From Rhizopus sp. PT2906 (taxonomy: Eukaryota; Mucoromycota; Mucoromycetes; Mucorales; Rhizopodaceae): DNA of 64,000 bases. This document shows positions 44,966-55,779 of this stretch, piece by piece. Each line of letters starts with the position of its first letter. The stretch's first letter is position 1. Location: contig JAMYHX010000211.1 in NCBI GenBank assembly GCA_025529335.1, positions 1 through 64,000 on the forward strand, written 5' to 3'. The notes below the pieces were generated by a model that was given only the letters and a program-made list of their open reading frames with translations, ran no database searches and was not told where the DNA came from. The translations under genes and the position numbers were made by a program.

Positions 44966-45977
44966 ATGAGCAACAATAACCAACAGGGCACCTTGAAACA
45001 AGCTATGCTTGCTGGTGCTTGTGCTGGTACAGCTGTAGATACTGTTCTTTTTCCATTGGGTAAAGTTATTTATCCATGTTGTGTGTCTTTTTTTTCTATG
45101 TATATCTTATATATCAGGTAGACACGATCAAAACAAGATTACAATCACAACATGGCTTCATTGCCTCTGGAGGCTTTCGAGGCATCTACTCTGGTTTATT
45201 AAGTGCTGTTATTGGAAGTGCACCTAATGGTATAATACAAAAGAAAGAAAACCAAAAATAAGAAAATTGACTTTATTTGGGCAGCTTCCTTATTTTTTGT
45301 CACCTATGAAGCCACCAAACGTGTCTTGAGCACAACCCTAGATCATGCACCCCTGACGCACATGATTGCAGCTTCATGTGGTGAAACAATTGCCTGTACA
45401 GTAAGAGTGCCTACAGAAGTGATCAAGCAACGTATGCAAACCAAGCAGTTTACATCCACATCAGCCGCCGTCTCACATGTACTGCGAACCGAAGGCATCC
45501 TAGGCATGTATCGTGGATTTTTGTCGACTGTGGCTCGAGAAATTCCATTTACGTGTATTCAGTTTCCATTGTATGAATACTTTAAACAATCCTATGCAGT
45601 TATGAAGGGTCGTCGTACGGAACCTTATGAGGCTGCCTTTATGGGTTCTGTGGCTGGTGGTATTGCAGCGGGAGTGACAACTCCTTTAGATGTTTGCAAG
45701 ACTCGAATTATGCTTTCTCATAAAGTAAAGAAAAAAAAAAGAAAAAAAAAGAGTAGGACTAATGGCGTGCATTTAGAACCAAGCGTCTGGAAAACATTAT
45801 GATGGTATCATCTCTACCATGAAACGTATCGTAGCTGAAGAAGGACCAAGAGCCTTATTCTCTGGCGTGGGTCCTCGTATCATGTGGATATCGATTGGTG
45901 GAAGTATCTTTTTAGGCGTCTATGAAAAAGCTCTCAAAACATTTGTACAGCTTCATGTATTAGACGAGAGATTCTAA
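44966..45977 (+). CDS. PET8: Mitochondrial S-adenosylmethionine carrier (PET8/SLC25A26)
   Basis: Four exons: MSNNNQQGTLKQAMLAGACA...VLFPL, then DTIKTRLQSQHGFIASGGFR, then ASLFFVTYEATKRVL onward, then NQASGKHYDGIISTMKRIVA. Acceptors at CAGGTAG and GCATTTAG are the only ones that keep frame. Carrier signatures are PLDTIKTR, PTEVIKQR and PLDVCKTR. The second repeat ETIACTVRVPTEVIKQRMQT with FRGIYSGLLSAVIGSAP is typical of the SAM transporter. It swaps cytosolic SAM for S-adenosylhomocysteine, supplying mitochondrial methylations, lipoate and biotin synthesis. It starts only 73 bp after the secreted-protein gene, with a compact CCCCCC/T-rich promoter between. Confidence 0.92.
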
Positions 45978-46012
45978 GTCACTCTTTTTTTTTATATATT
46001 TTTTCTTCTTGT

Positions 46013-46494
46013 ATGGAAATAACTTCACTTGTAAATGCCATTCTTACATTCAACCAATTATTAAAAGAAGCCAGACAACCTAATGTGGCATCCTGGCAGC
46101 CACTTTTTATAACACAATGTACAGATTGGTGTATATTTATTGAAACAGAATTAGCTTCATTGTCAAATGAGGAGCGTCAGAACATAAGAACAAGGGCACA
46201 ACAAGACACAAAAGACATTTTACCTTCAATCAATCAACTCTTGGATGCACATCATTATTTCTTTAAAGTATTGTTAAGGAACGTCTTTTTGAGTAATGAC
46301 ACGTATTTATATATCATGAAAAATTATCGATTCTTGAATCAACCTGAACAAGACGTCTTGATGAAGGCAAGAAACAGTTTATTTACTTTTTTTTTTTTTA
46401 AATAACACGTATAGCATAGGACATGACAGATTTGACTCAGGAAGCAGCCATAAAAAATGTATTAAAAGACATGATACATGAATTGCATAAATAA
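46013..46494 (+). CDS. Small helical protein of unknown function, GC-AG intron
   Basis: Exon 1 (46013-46366) gives MEITSLVNAILTFNQLLKEA to EQDVLMK; exon 2 (46420-46494) gives DMTDLTQEAAIKNVLKDMI and a short end, 142 residues together. The joining intron (46367-46419, 53 nt) has a GC donor, AAG/GCAAGA, with a poly-T tract and TATAG/CATAG acceptors. Reading through instead gives a low-complexity FTFFFFK end. The protein is all-helical with Trp/Cys-containing helices (WQPLFITQCTDWCIFIETEL). I do not recognise it. It begins 35 bp after the carrier stop, so its promoter lies inside the upstream 3' region. Confidence 0.6.
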
Positions 46495-46606
46495 ACAAAA
46501 CTTTATTTTTTTTTTTTAAAAAAAATGGGTATGCGTGTGCAGCGGAACCACTTTATTTGGTAACTATTTAAACAGGGATTAGAGCATTGAAATTTATGCA
46601 TATCGC

Positions 46607-47170
46607 TTAATACTTACCACCAATGACACCACAGGCCAAACGGTCACCAGCGTTACCAGTGCTAAGAGATAATTCGTGGCCACCGAGACCGAGGTCATCT
46701 TCATCAGCGTGGATGACAATGGTACGACTACATGCCATAGAGGTTAACAACAATGTCTACATACTTTTTTTTTTTTTTTTTACCCAATGACAGAGTAAGG
46801 GCCAATCAACTTGACTTGAGAGTCTTCAATCTTCAAAGAAGCTTCACCCTTCTCGTTTGCAACAATGTTGCCCAAGTCACCAGCATGACGAACTTCGGCT
46901 TCAGGAGCACCGTGGGTCTTGCCATGAGGGTTGTAGTGAGGACCAGCAGAGATACAGCCTAAAGGGTTATGTCAATGCGTGATAATTTATATATTGAATA
47001 AACTCACCATTGGTATTGTCACCAAACTCATGAACGTGGAAACCGTGTTTACCGGGCTTCAAACCGGTGAAGTTAGCTTCAATAAGGACGGGATCATTTT
47101 CAGTAGCTTGAGTGAACTTGACGACACCAGAGACATCGTTACCCTTGAGAACAGCGACAGCGTTAACCAT
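46607..47170 (-). CDS. SOD1: Cu/Zn superoxide dismutase
   Basis: Three exons, about 155 residues: [19 protein letters not shown] onward, then [20 protein letters not shown], then [19 protein letters not shown] ending CGVIGGKY. All metal ligands are present: His in [10 protein letters not shown], His in [12 protein letters not shown], His and Asp in VRHAGDLGN, and His in IVIHADE. The Cys pair for the intrasubunit disulfide (CISAGPH and LACGVIG) and the active-site Arg after GDRLACG are kept in their usual places or near them. No presequence, so cytosolic. It dismutates superoxide. The second intron contains an 18-nt poly-A tract on the coding strand. It converges on the small unknown gene with 112 bp between stops. 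Confidence 0.96.
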
Positions 47171-48139
47171 TTTTTGAATGTGAGAAAATAGCAAGGGAAA
47201 AGAAAAGAAAAGAAAAAAACTTTCAATGCTTTTTATATATCAACTCAGAGCCAGCTCTTTTCGCGTCATTCATGTTTAGTAATACATTTTATTCGCATAT
47301 TATTCGCACACTGATAAAAAATTATAATTTCAGACAGCAAATAATAATAAAAAGAGAGCCCATCAGAAGCAAAAGAATAAGAAATGATTAGTAAATCAGT
47401 TATTTACATTGACATTAAATACTTGTATTAAAAAAGAGGATTTATAAAAGAAAAAAAAAAGAGAGAAGCAAGCAAAGTGAATAAAGTTAAAAAAGATTAT
47501 TAATATCTTGCCCAAAGCGCATTACATATGCCAGCGATAACTGGCCCGGAGAAAGAAGGGAAAAGAGAGAGAGAGAGAGAGAGAACAGGAAAGAGAGAGG
47601 ATGGGACCAAGTTTGGTAAGAACCAAATTACCCTCAACCAACACCGGGTTAGTTTCGATAGGTAATCTATAATACTACATTTCAATTTCTTATAAGAGTA
47701 AAGAACATAGCACAGATTAGGGCTAGCTGGGGAATAGCTGGCCTTGCTTTGGTCCAAAGAAGACAAGACCAGACTATTTATACAGAATCTCTAATAACTT
47801 TTTCAATTACGTGTCATTTATGCGTTGACCACATTTATCTGTTCTCAAAAATATCAAGCTCATTTTATATATTATTACATGTTGTCTTTTTAAATAATAA
47901 AAAAGACATGGTGTTTAATTGTAATTGATCTTGATAAAAATCTGTTTAGTAATAAACAGAAAATAGCCAATCAGATTGAATAAAAATCTGAGTAAGAGGG
48001 ATAGAATTTAGCCGAGACTTTCTTTCTCTTCTTCAACCCACACATACACACACGCATACTTTTGATCTCTTTTTTATGCAATATGAAAACGAATAAGGCA
48101 AAAAGAGGATGATTTTATATAAAAGAATAAACTATTTTA
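47171..48139. other. Long intergenic region: SOD1 promoter side and NAB3-like 3' flank
   Basis: 969 bp. SOD1's promoter lies at the left end (AAAGAAAAGAAAAG tract at 47198-47217). A (GA)n microsatellite spans about 47563-47583. A minus-strand ORF at 47500-47766 is low complexity across the GA repeat and not convincing. No other gene was seen. Confidence 0.4.
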
Positions 48140-50176
48140 TTAATATCTTGCCATTGTAGTAAGGTTAAAGGAATTAGAATTGGGAATAGTGGGAGGTGCA
48201 GTGGGGGAAGGCGCGTTTGTTGATGAAGATCTTGGTTGATTTGAAGAAGGTTGCATCATTTGATAGTTGGCAAGGATATTTCTTATTTGGTTATCATTCA
48301 TCATGTTACTGTTATTGACAAGCGATGGTTGGCTTGATAGTAACTGTGCTACTATAGGATTGCCATTTAAAGCGGTACTCAGTAGCTGGGCAACGTTTGG
48401 CTGTGGTTGTGGTTGTGGTTGTTGCGCTTGGAGTTGAGGTTGATGCATATTGAATGGTGCTGCCATGCTCATATGGTTTGCCTTCGGTGAAATAGACAGA
48501 TTTGAAGTTGCTGAACTGAGAGAGCTAATAGAACTATTGTTCTGATTAAGACCGTTCAACAGAGTGGCCAACAGCTGGGATACAGTAGGCTGTTGTTGTT
48601 GTTGTTGGGGCATTTGATATTGTGTTGGAGGAGTGGTAATAGCAGCAGCAGCACTAGTAGTATTAGTAGTAGTAGTAGTAGTAGTAGTCATATGAGCCTG
48701 GTTTGGTTGCTGATATTGTCTCACAGGGACGGGCTTAGGCTGTAGTAAACTATAGACAGCTGCAAGGGTATTAGAGTCAATAGACTGAATAGGCACTGAG
48801 GCAGGACTACTAGTACTTGTAGCAATACTTTGTCTGCTATTAGCACTAGACATTGTTGCAGCTGGATAGTTATTCTGTACAGGAACAGAAGGTAGGGCAG
48901 AACTGTGGTATGTAGACTCAGAGGGAGACAAGGAACGTAACACAATTTCAGCAGCTTGCTCACCCAATATACTGTCATATTCTAATACAATGTTTACGTG
49001 TTAGTTTAGAAGTAAACAAATATGCAATAAATAACTTACCATCAAATCTAATGCCTCTGCCGGTCGTATTGGGAGTAAATACCTGAAGGGAAACTTTTCG
49101 CTGACTCTCAAGATCACGGTTAATAGTAACTACAGCCTTTACACCTTCCATCGCCATTTGCTTTACAAGAGATTCTCTGGTATTTGGGAATTGTAAAATA
49201 ACCGTAGCCACAGAGATATTTTTCTTTCTAAATTCATCTTCAACGTTTGAAATGAACTGTTGAGAAACGTTATTCCAAGCAATGATCTTAACCACTGGAA
49301 TCTGGGTATTCAAGCTAATTTCAGGATGACGAGGGTCATATTCGGTATTATCTACATACTTTTGTTGTGGTGGTGGTTGATGACGATTTTCTGAGCGTCT
49401 GTTATAGGAGTGATCGTCATTTCTTCGGTGAATTTTAGGACCAGGTCTTGCTAATTTTTGGCGATGCCTATCATCCTCACGGGCAAAGTAGGGCTTGGTA
49501 CGACATACTTCCAATTCTACAAAAAAAAAGTCAGTTTATCAATTCATACACGAGAACAATCACACTTACCTAACGTAATTCCTTTAAACTTTTTACCATT
49601 CTCACATTGAACAGCGTTTGCACAAGCAAGGGGACTATCAAATTGAACAAAGCCAAACGTATTTTTAAAGACAACTTCAAGAACTTCACCATAAGCACTA
49701 AAATAGGCCATCACATCTTCTTTATCAACACGAGCGGGTAATTGGCGTATCAACATACGGGACTCAGGAGAGACATCGCTCCAATCAACATTTTTCTTTG
49801 ATAATATGCTGTTGGCATCAGGCGCAGCAACTCTTTTTTTAGATGGCGCTTGACGACCACTATGACTAGTAGCGTCATCTAGTTTACGTTTACTACTAAG
49901 TAAAGAATACTCATCAAACTCATCTAATTCTGTTTCATGCTTTTTAGCATAATTGTATTTTTTAGTTTGCTTCATCTCTTGCCCTTGGAGCATTGCTTCA
50001 TGTTGTTGTTGTTCCTGTTGAGTCTGTAAACGACGGTAAGGGTCTTGAGGACGGTCAGGTTCTTGTTCTTTTGGTTCTTCAGATACTGGTTCCTTAGTAT
50101 TCAATTTATTATTATCATTGGCAAATAATGCCGAGAAGAAATCATCTACAACTGTTGGCTTATTGTTGTCTGTCAT
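48140..50176 (-). CDS. NAB3/NCOA5-like RRM RNA-binding protein with Gln-rich tail
   Basis: Three exons, about 640 residues. The acidic/Gln-rich N-terminus (MTDNNKPTVVDDFFSALFA) is followed by an RRM: SRMLIRQLPARVDKEDVMAY then FKNTFGFVQFDSPLACANAV, with the RNP1 NTFGFVQF. A basic linker (HRRNDDHSYNRRSENRH) leads to an aminoacyl-tRNA-synthetase anticodon-binding-like fold (PVVKIIAWNNVSQQFISNVE, KAVVTINRDLESQRKVSLQV). The Pro/Gln/Asn-rich tail contains poly-Thr and poly-Gln runs. The RRM most resembles yeast Nab3 (NAFGFIQFD), part of the Nrd1-Nab3-Sen1 termination complex. The RRM plus anticodon-like pairing also occurs in animal NCOA5. A role in transcription termination is inferred. Confidence 0.75.
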
Positions 50177-50624
50177 GTTTTTTTTTTCCTTTCAGTTATA
50201 AAAGAATAGTGTGTGATTGTGTTTGAGTGTGTTTGAGTGATTGGTTGATATAAATGTAAAAGAGAGGGGGGAAGAAGCAGAAATTAAAGACGGTATGTAA
50301 CGCTAACTACTTTTTGTGTGAGTATGTCCTAACTGGTTTGGATGTTTTGGGGTAGAGATATATAAAGGCTATAAAGAGGAATATATGTATGTGATAAGTA
50401 AAACTCTCTCGCTTGTTACTTTATAAAAAAAAAGTTCTTTTTTTGTTTTGTTCTAAAGAAAAAGGAAAAAAAGAAAATGAAGGAAAAAATTTTTTATTTA
50501 AATATTGCGTATGCATCTGAGATTAAAACATACAGAGCGGATGAACCAATAAAATGTGCTTGTTCTTGGTAGTGCAAGCGAGATATAGAAAAAGAGAGAG
50601 AAACAGCAAGGTAAGGAATATAAT
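50177..50624. promoter_or_regulatory. NAB3-like promoter side and bZIP 3' flank
   Basis: 448 bp between two minus-strand genes. GT-rich repeats (GTGTGTGATTGTGTTTGAGT, 50211-50230) lie just upstream of the NAB3-like start. Nothing gene-like was seen. Confidence 0.4.
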
Positions 50625-52018
50625 TTATGCGGTTGCTTCTATGAAAATCAAGTCAATAATAAAAAAAAAAAGAAGCAGAGAATAATTATTTTACCTTGAG
50701 CAGCTGATAAGCTGGACTCGCTACTTTCTTTATCAAATTCGCTCTTTGTAACACTTGGTCCTTCACAAGTCGCATCTTGCTCCTCTTCTTTGATTACACT
50801 CACCCTAGCCTGTGATGACATTGCTGTATCAGTAGTGTCATTAGCCTTGTTAGTACTACTGTTGACAGAAGCAGAACTACTGTCTGTAGTAACTGGATGA
50901 GCGACGGTTGTGCTGGAAGCTGCCATCGTTGCTGCTGTATTTGGAATATTTCCCATGCTTAGTTTTGCATTCAACTCTTCAACTTCCTTCATCAATCGGT
51001 ATCCTTCGGTACCTTGCATCGCAGCTATATTTAGTTTATTTTTAAGCTCTTCCACTTCTTTTTGCAGTAAAGCATTCTGTTGTTCAAGTTGAACAATCTT
51101 TTCTTCCATATCATGAATATGTTGTTTCTTCTTTTTACGGCATTCTTTAGCTGCTTGTCTATTCCTTAGCAGCCTTCTCTGTCGACGTTCGTCATTGGTC
51201 ATATTTCTTGTACTTTGTCTCTTGCTACCCTGAGCGTCTTCTGGCATTGGATGGGGTATGGCTGTAGGTTGGGGAAGTTGAGAAGGAGGGCCTGGAAGTG
51301 CAGTAATTACAGCACCATTTTGAAACTGAAGAAGATTGGATGCAAGTGCAGGAACAGCAATAGGGGCTACCATCGCTTGAGCTAAAGAAGCTGCTGTAAA
51401 GTTGGCAAGATCATGTCCCTGTGCATGAACATATTGCTGTATGATCTGATGCTGTTGAGATTCATTCAATAGATGCATGCCCGGAGGCACAGGTGGTGTA
51501 TTAGTAATATTTAAAATGGCATGTGGATGAGGATGAGAATGTGGGTGTGGGTGCTGTGATGGATTGGTTTGCACTTGTGTTCCATCTTGTTCTGCAGTTG
51601 GTAACGGCTCTGGTTGCTTCTCCTGTGGTTCCTTAGCCTGCTGCTCTTGCGGTTGCGGTGTTGGTTCTGATGATAACTGTTGATCACCATGTTGTTCTTC
51701 TCTCTTTGATTGACCAGCATGATTCATCATCTTCTCATCATTTGTGTCACTCGATTTATTGTTATTTATAGAATCTTCCATAGTTGCATTGGGGTTGCTT
51801 TGACCTTCTTCATTCACCGAAGCTGCTTCTGAACTCTCTCGGACATTGTCTGATGTATTCTCTTTTTTATTTTCTTCATTTGTTATTGCATCACTTGTAT
51901 TATCATCATCCAGTTTAGCTATTTTAGCCTCTTTTTGTATTGGCTCTTCAGCAGGACGCTTAAGGTCCTGTTTGTTTTCACTGTTGGAATAGGTATCTTC
52001 AATAACTGAGTCTGCCAT
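50625..52018 (-). CDS. CREB/ATF-type bZIP transcription factor
   Basis: Two exons, about 446 residues; the second is a 14-nt exon coding EATA and stop (50625-50638), joined at SAAQ/G by GTAAAA...TTTCATAG. The basic region NRQAAKECRKKKKQHIHD (N-x2-AA-x2-C-R) and zipper (MEEKIVQLEQQNALLQKEVE then ELKNKLN) are of the CREB/ATF class, which binds TGACGTCA-like sites. The N-terminus is acidic with Gln/Glu/Pro-rich and His-rich stretches (QHPHPHSHPHPHA). The tail is Ser/Thr-rich with SQARVSVIKEEEQD, a SUMO-like VIKEEE site. Fungal relatives include Atf1/Atf21-type stress factors. The exact orthologue is uncertain. Confidence 0.85.
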
Positions 52019-53511
52019 TTTTAAACAAAGATAATGACGTTGCTATTTCTTGTGAATAAAACACTGTACGATATAAACAATGCCTTTTTCTTTCTCTCCT
52101 TACCTTTTGTTTGTTTTGTATGGAATAAAGCCTTCTTGTTCTTTTTATAAATGTAAAATATGCTTTCCCTCTTTATCTTCCTTTACTATTTTCACTATAA
52201 TTCAATTGTTTCAATACTTTGCTCTTTTATTGGATAAGCTTACTCAGTCGGGAATACTTTACAGTTTTGATGACGAAAAAGAGGATGTCGACGTAAACAG
52301 AAAGAAGAGGAAACTGATGACGCAAAAAAAATTTTTCGTTTTTATGAGCAGTCTTGGCGCACACCAACATGCGCACCACATCGAATTCATTAAACCAACA
52401 AACGGTCACGAGTTGAATAGTCCTTTCAATGTAGCAATGTTTATGAATTCAGTTTTAGATTAAACGAGTCCTATAGAGAATTTGACAAAGTGTTCTTGAG
52501 AAAGCAACGAACACAGGACAAAAAGTCCAATTATTCAAGCAGAAAAGCCTTCTCTTGATTTTGTTGTCTGAAATAGAATATGTATCCTTCCTTTTCCCTT
52601 GATCATTTTGTGACAAAGAGAACTGTCAAACTTTATTCTCGTTGATTATACGTTCATTGCTGTATTGACTCTTTGATATTCTGACTGACAGAAAGCTCTG
52701 TCTGTTTATCATATAGCTCTTCTTCTCGCATGATGGTCTTGTGCTCATTTTCTCCTTGTAGATCGTTTCATTTACGTGTTTTCTAAGGTTGTCTCTTCTT
52801 GATTATGGACAACATTGGAAAGATATTATATGATTGTAAGCGGAAGAATACAGACATTTCTCATGATCTTTGTTTTGCAGTGTTCCTTGTAGACTATTTT
52901 TGCTCAACGCTAAGGGGTGAAAGAGAACAGGTTTATGCTTTCCTTGTGAGTTACGGAGGTATTAAGTCATTTTCCTTGTTTAACCAAAGTACAAGCATTA
53001 TTGCCCATTTTGGTAGTGGTACTCCCTCATGAGACCTCATATGTCTTGTATCTTTTCATTGTCATTATTGAGCCATATTGAAGCTTATTATGCCCATATA
53101 ATTATAGAGCTCTATAATGGCGTCAATCAACATCAAAAAATATTTACATGCAGAAAGCATGAGTACGGAGTTTAGAAACAGTGAGCCACTGTAAACAGAG
53201 ACAGCATGGGATTGATAAAAGCTAAATTCATTCAAACTGAATTGTGAATCAACTCAAAGCGTGTATCCAATTCTCTCATCATAGACACCAAGAAAAATAC
53301 TTGGATACGATCACAAGCATGCTTTTTAAAGAATACTATTAATTACGTCATCAGTTTGTTATCCAATCAAATAATAAAGAGCTGAAATAATTAAGTGCTT
53401 TTTGAAGTGTCGTCTGCGGTCTTTTTTTTTTTTTTTTTTTTTTTCTGAAATTTTTTCTTGAAACTTTTTTTTTACATTTGCTTCTTTCTTTTTTAATTTA
53501 AATTTCATAAA
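52019..53511. promoter_or_regulatory. Long divergent intergenic region with TGACG motifs
   Basis: 1.49 kb between the bZIP gene (minus) and TRA2 (plus). TGACG cores occur at about 52035 (TGACGTTG), 52269 and 52316 on the bZIP side, and TTACGTCA at 53343-53350 on the TRA2 side. A 22-nt T tract lies near 53421-53444. A 127-codon plus-strand ORF (52080-52463) overlaps the bZIP leader and lacks protein-like character. Nothing else was recognised. Confidence 0.45.
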
Positions 53512-54570
53512 ATGGGAGACAGACCTGCCAGTCCTATGGTAAGACAACATGATTAACTCTTTACTGCATTTCACTCTAATTCTAAACACTGTATTTTAGG
53601 ATGCTTATGACAGCAGACCTTCCGATCGCGGTGACATGGACCGTCACAGCCGTTCCAGAAGTAGATCACCTAAATACGAACGTCGCTCTGTTAGCCGTTC
53701 TCGTTCTCCTCCTCGTCGCTATTCTCCTGATAGACGTCCCAGAAACCGTTCGCGTTCTCGTTCTCGTTCTCGTACTCGCTCTCGTACTCGCTCTCGTACT
53801 CGCTCTCGAAGCAGAGATCGAAGAAGCAGCAGAAGACGAAGGTATATATAAACAAGACACTACAAAGGATGAAACTCAAATTTGCCTGCAATTATGTGTA
53901 GCGTATCCCCTCGTCGTCGTAGCCGTAGCCCACGTTACCGCCGTCGTTCTCCCGCTCGCAGAGAGTACGTAACTTGTTTGAATATATTTGACAGTTTATA
54001 CTAATTTTTTTTCTTCAGAAACAAAGAATTCCATGGAACTAGAGTGAGTTGATAAAAAGACGAAAAAATCATGATACTAACATTTATGTAGGAAGCACCT
54101 GAAATGTCAAACATCTTGGGTGTTTTCGGTTTAAGCTTGAGAACTAGAGAAGAGGACTTGGAGGATGAATTCCGTAAATTTGGTGCCATTGAAAAAGTTA
54201 CTATTGTTTATGACCACAGGGTAAGAAAAGAAGAACTTACTTTTTGGCCAGATGATTAATATATCTATAGACTAACAGATCAAGAGGCTTTGGTTTCGTA
54301 TACTTCCAAGAGCAAGAGGATGCCACTCGTGCTCGTGATGCAATGAATGGCAAAGACATTGATGGACGTAAAATTCGTGTTGATTATTCTGTCACTCATC
54401 GTCCTCATACTCCCACCCCTGGCCAGTATATGGGCGAGAGAAGACCCAACTACTATGACCGTGACCGCAGATTTAGAGATAGACGTAGCCGTAGAAGTCG
54501 TTCTCGCTCTTTTGACAGACGTAGAAGATACTATCGTTCAAGAAGCCGCAGCCGATCTTGGTCTCGTTAA
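53512..54570 (+). CDS. TRA2: TRA2-like SR splicing factor
   Basis: Six exons, about 250 residues: MGDRPASPM; an RS1 domain ([20 protein letters not shown], with repeated RSRTRSRT); a second RS piece ([20 protein letters not shown]); a 25-nt microexon (54019-54043) coding ENKEFHGTR; then the RRM ([23 protein letters not shown]1 SRGFGFVYF). The linker [19 protein letters not shown] is the Tra2 hallmark. A second RS domain ends SRSRSWSR. The RS1-RRM-linker-RS2 order is that of Tra2-beta, which binds GAA-rich exonic enhancers. The RS1 DNA is a near-perfect hexamer/dodecamer repeat (CGTTCTCGTTCTCG and CGTACTCGCTCT). Open frames in the other readings of this repeat are shadows. Confidence 0.9.
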
Positions 54571-54860
54571 ATATGAGGCTGTGTGTACGGAAAGAAAAAC
54601 AAAGAATTAACTTTTTTTCTCTTTAGTTAAAACAAGAAATCCTAACCTGTCTCTTGCTAAACTAAAATCAAGCCATTTTTCATTTTTTTAAACTCTTCAA
54701 AAATAAAACAAAGTCCTCAAATAATCAGTCAAGTCAAACACAAACACAAACACACACACACACACACACATGCACACGCGCACGCATCCCTTCAAACCTT
54801 CCTGTGTAAATTATTCAAACTACTACTACTACTACTTGTTACTGTCAAGAAAGACTCCTG
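54571..54860. other. TRA2 3' flank with (CA)n and (TAC)n microsatellites
   Basis: A (CA)n tract spans about 54736-54770 and a short (TAC)n run about 54819-54836. No gene is recognised. An ATG at 54770 opens into the Lys-Cys repeat that follows. Confidence 0.4.
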
Positions 54861-54862
54861 TT

Positions 54863-54957
54863 ACAAAGAAGTGTTCAAAGAAGTGTGCAAGGAAGTGTTC
54901 AAAGAAGTGTTCAAAGAAGTGTACAAGGAAGTGTACAAGGAAGTGTACAAAAGAAGT
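54863..54957 (+). repeat. 12-bp minisatellite encoding a possible (K/R-K-C-x)n tract
   Basis: About seven tandem 12-bp units of the form AAGTGTTCAAAG / AAGTGTACAAGG. One plus frame reads as repeated KKCS, RKCS and RKCT units and stops right after (KEVV). The other two frames read FKEV/YKEV and RSVQ/GSVQ repeats, and all three are open across the array. An ORF from 54770 includes it, but upstream is microsatellite-derived sequence. No splice join to a neighbouring gene was found. I list it as a repeat; coding is possible. Confidence 0.6.
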
Positions 54958-55302
54958 TGTTTAGTTATTTCAAACATTTCAAGATTTCAGGTAGGGGCTT
55001 TAAAAGAATTACCTATAGCTGGTGCATCACAGCATACACAACACGTAATGTTTATATGAATAATAAAAGAGTACATATAAAAATAAATACAATCGCACTC
55101 TGAGCTATCAACATTGAAAAAGAGAGAGGAAAAGCATTACTGTGACTTTGACAGTTCTTGTCCTTACTAGGTTGTACCATCAATAAATTGTGCGTATGTG
55201 AAAAATCAACATTATGATAAACATAAACAAAGAACAAATAAAGCAATATGATTTATTGATGCGAATGAAAGAACAAGAAATATACAATATGTTTAGAAGC
55301 AC
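54958..55302. other. Gap between the minisatellite and HSP20
   Basis: 345 bp, AT-rich, 3' flank of the HSP20 gene. No gene-like frame was recognised. Confidence 0.3.
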
Positions 55303-55779
55303 TCAATGAATGACAATACGCCATCTATTTTCATCAGAGGCTTTTGGAATATAGACCTTCAAAACACCGTTTTCGTAAGAAGCTTTGGTGTCAGAGACAT
55401 TGATGGGAACAGGAAAACTGATTGATCTTTGAAAACTATTGGAACTTTTCGGGAACCAATAGTTAGGATTCCTGTTGGTTTCTAAAGGATAAGCACCATG
55501 GTGGTTTTGCGAGGAACCACTGAGAAGCAGAGTACGGTTGTCAGCAATTTCAATGTTGATATCTTTTTTGTCATAACCAGGTAACTCAGCTTGCAGTTCA
55601 AAACCTTCTGAAGATTCATGAATATCGGTGGCAGGAAAATGCACGAAGGAACCGGATGAACTACTGACAGAGCTAAAAGAGCTTCGAGAAACATTGAACC
55701 AGTTTGGGTTGTCAGACATGGATGCTATACGATCGATATCACGAAAAGCATCAGTGAAGAATCTGTGTGAAAATGCCAT
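55303..55779 (-). CDS. Small heat-shock protein (HSP20/alpha-crystallin)
   Basis: Intronless, 158 residues from MAFSHRFFTDAFRDIDRIAS (55779). The frame stays open to 55965, but the upstream part is low-quality sequence with a TATA-like (TA)n run at about 55822-55836. After a Ser-rich N-terminal arm comes the alpha-crystallin domain: FPATDIHESSEGFELQAELP, GYDKKDINIEIADNRTLLLS, and the conserved ASYENGVLKVYIPK near the end. There is no I-x-I/V oligomer motif after the domain except the terminal RIVIH, which can serve. It is an ATP-independent holdase, probably cytosolic and heat-induced. No clean heat-shock element was identified upstream. Confidence 0.9.
   Translation of the reverse strand: MAFSHRFFTDAFRDIDRIASMSDNPNWFNVSRSSFSSVSSSSGSFVHFPATDIHESSEGFELQAELPGYDKKDINIEIADNRTLLLSGSSQNHHGAYPLETNRNPNYWFPKSSNSFQRSISFPVPINVSDTKASYENGVLKVYIPKASDENRWRIVIH

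Noticed and set aside
47500..47766. 88-codon minus-strand ORF
   Set aside because: Runs through a (GA)n microsatellite (LSLSLSLF) with no support on either side.
52080..52463. 127-codon plus-strand ORF
   Set aside because: In the divergent promoter of the bZIP gene; low-complexity Phe/Ser start and no motif.
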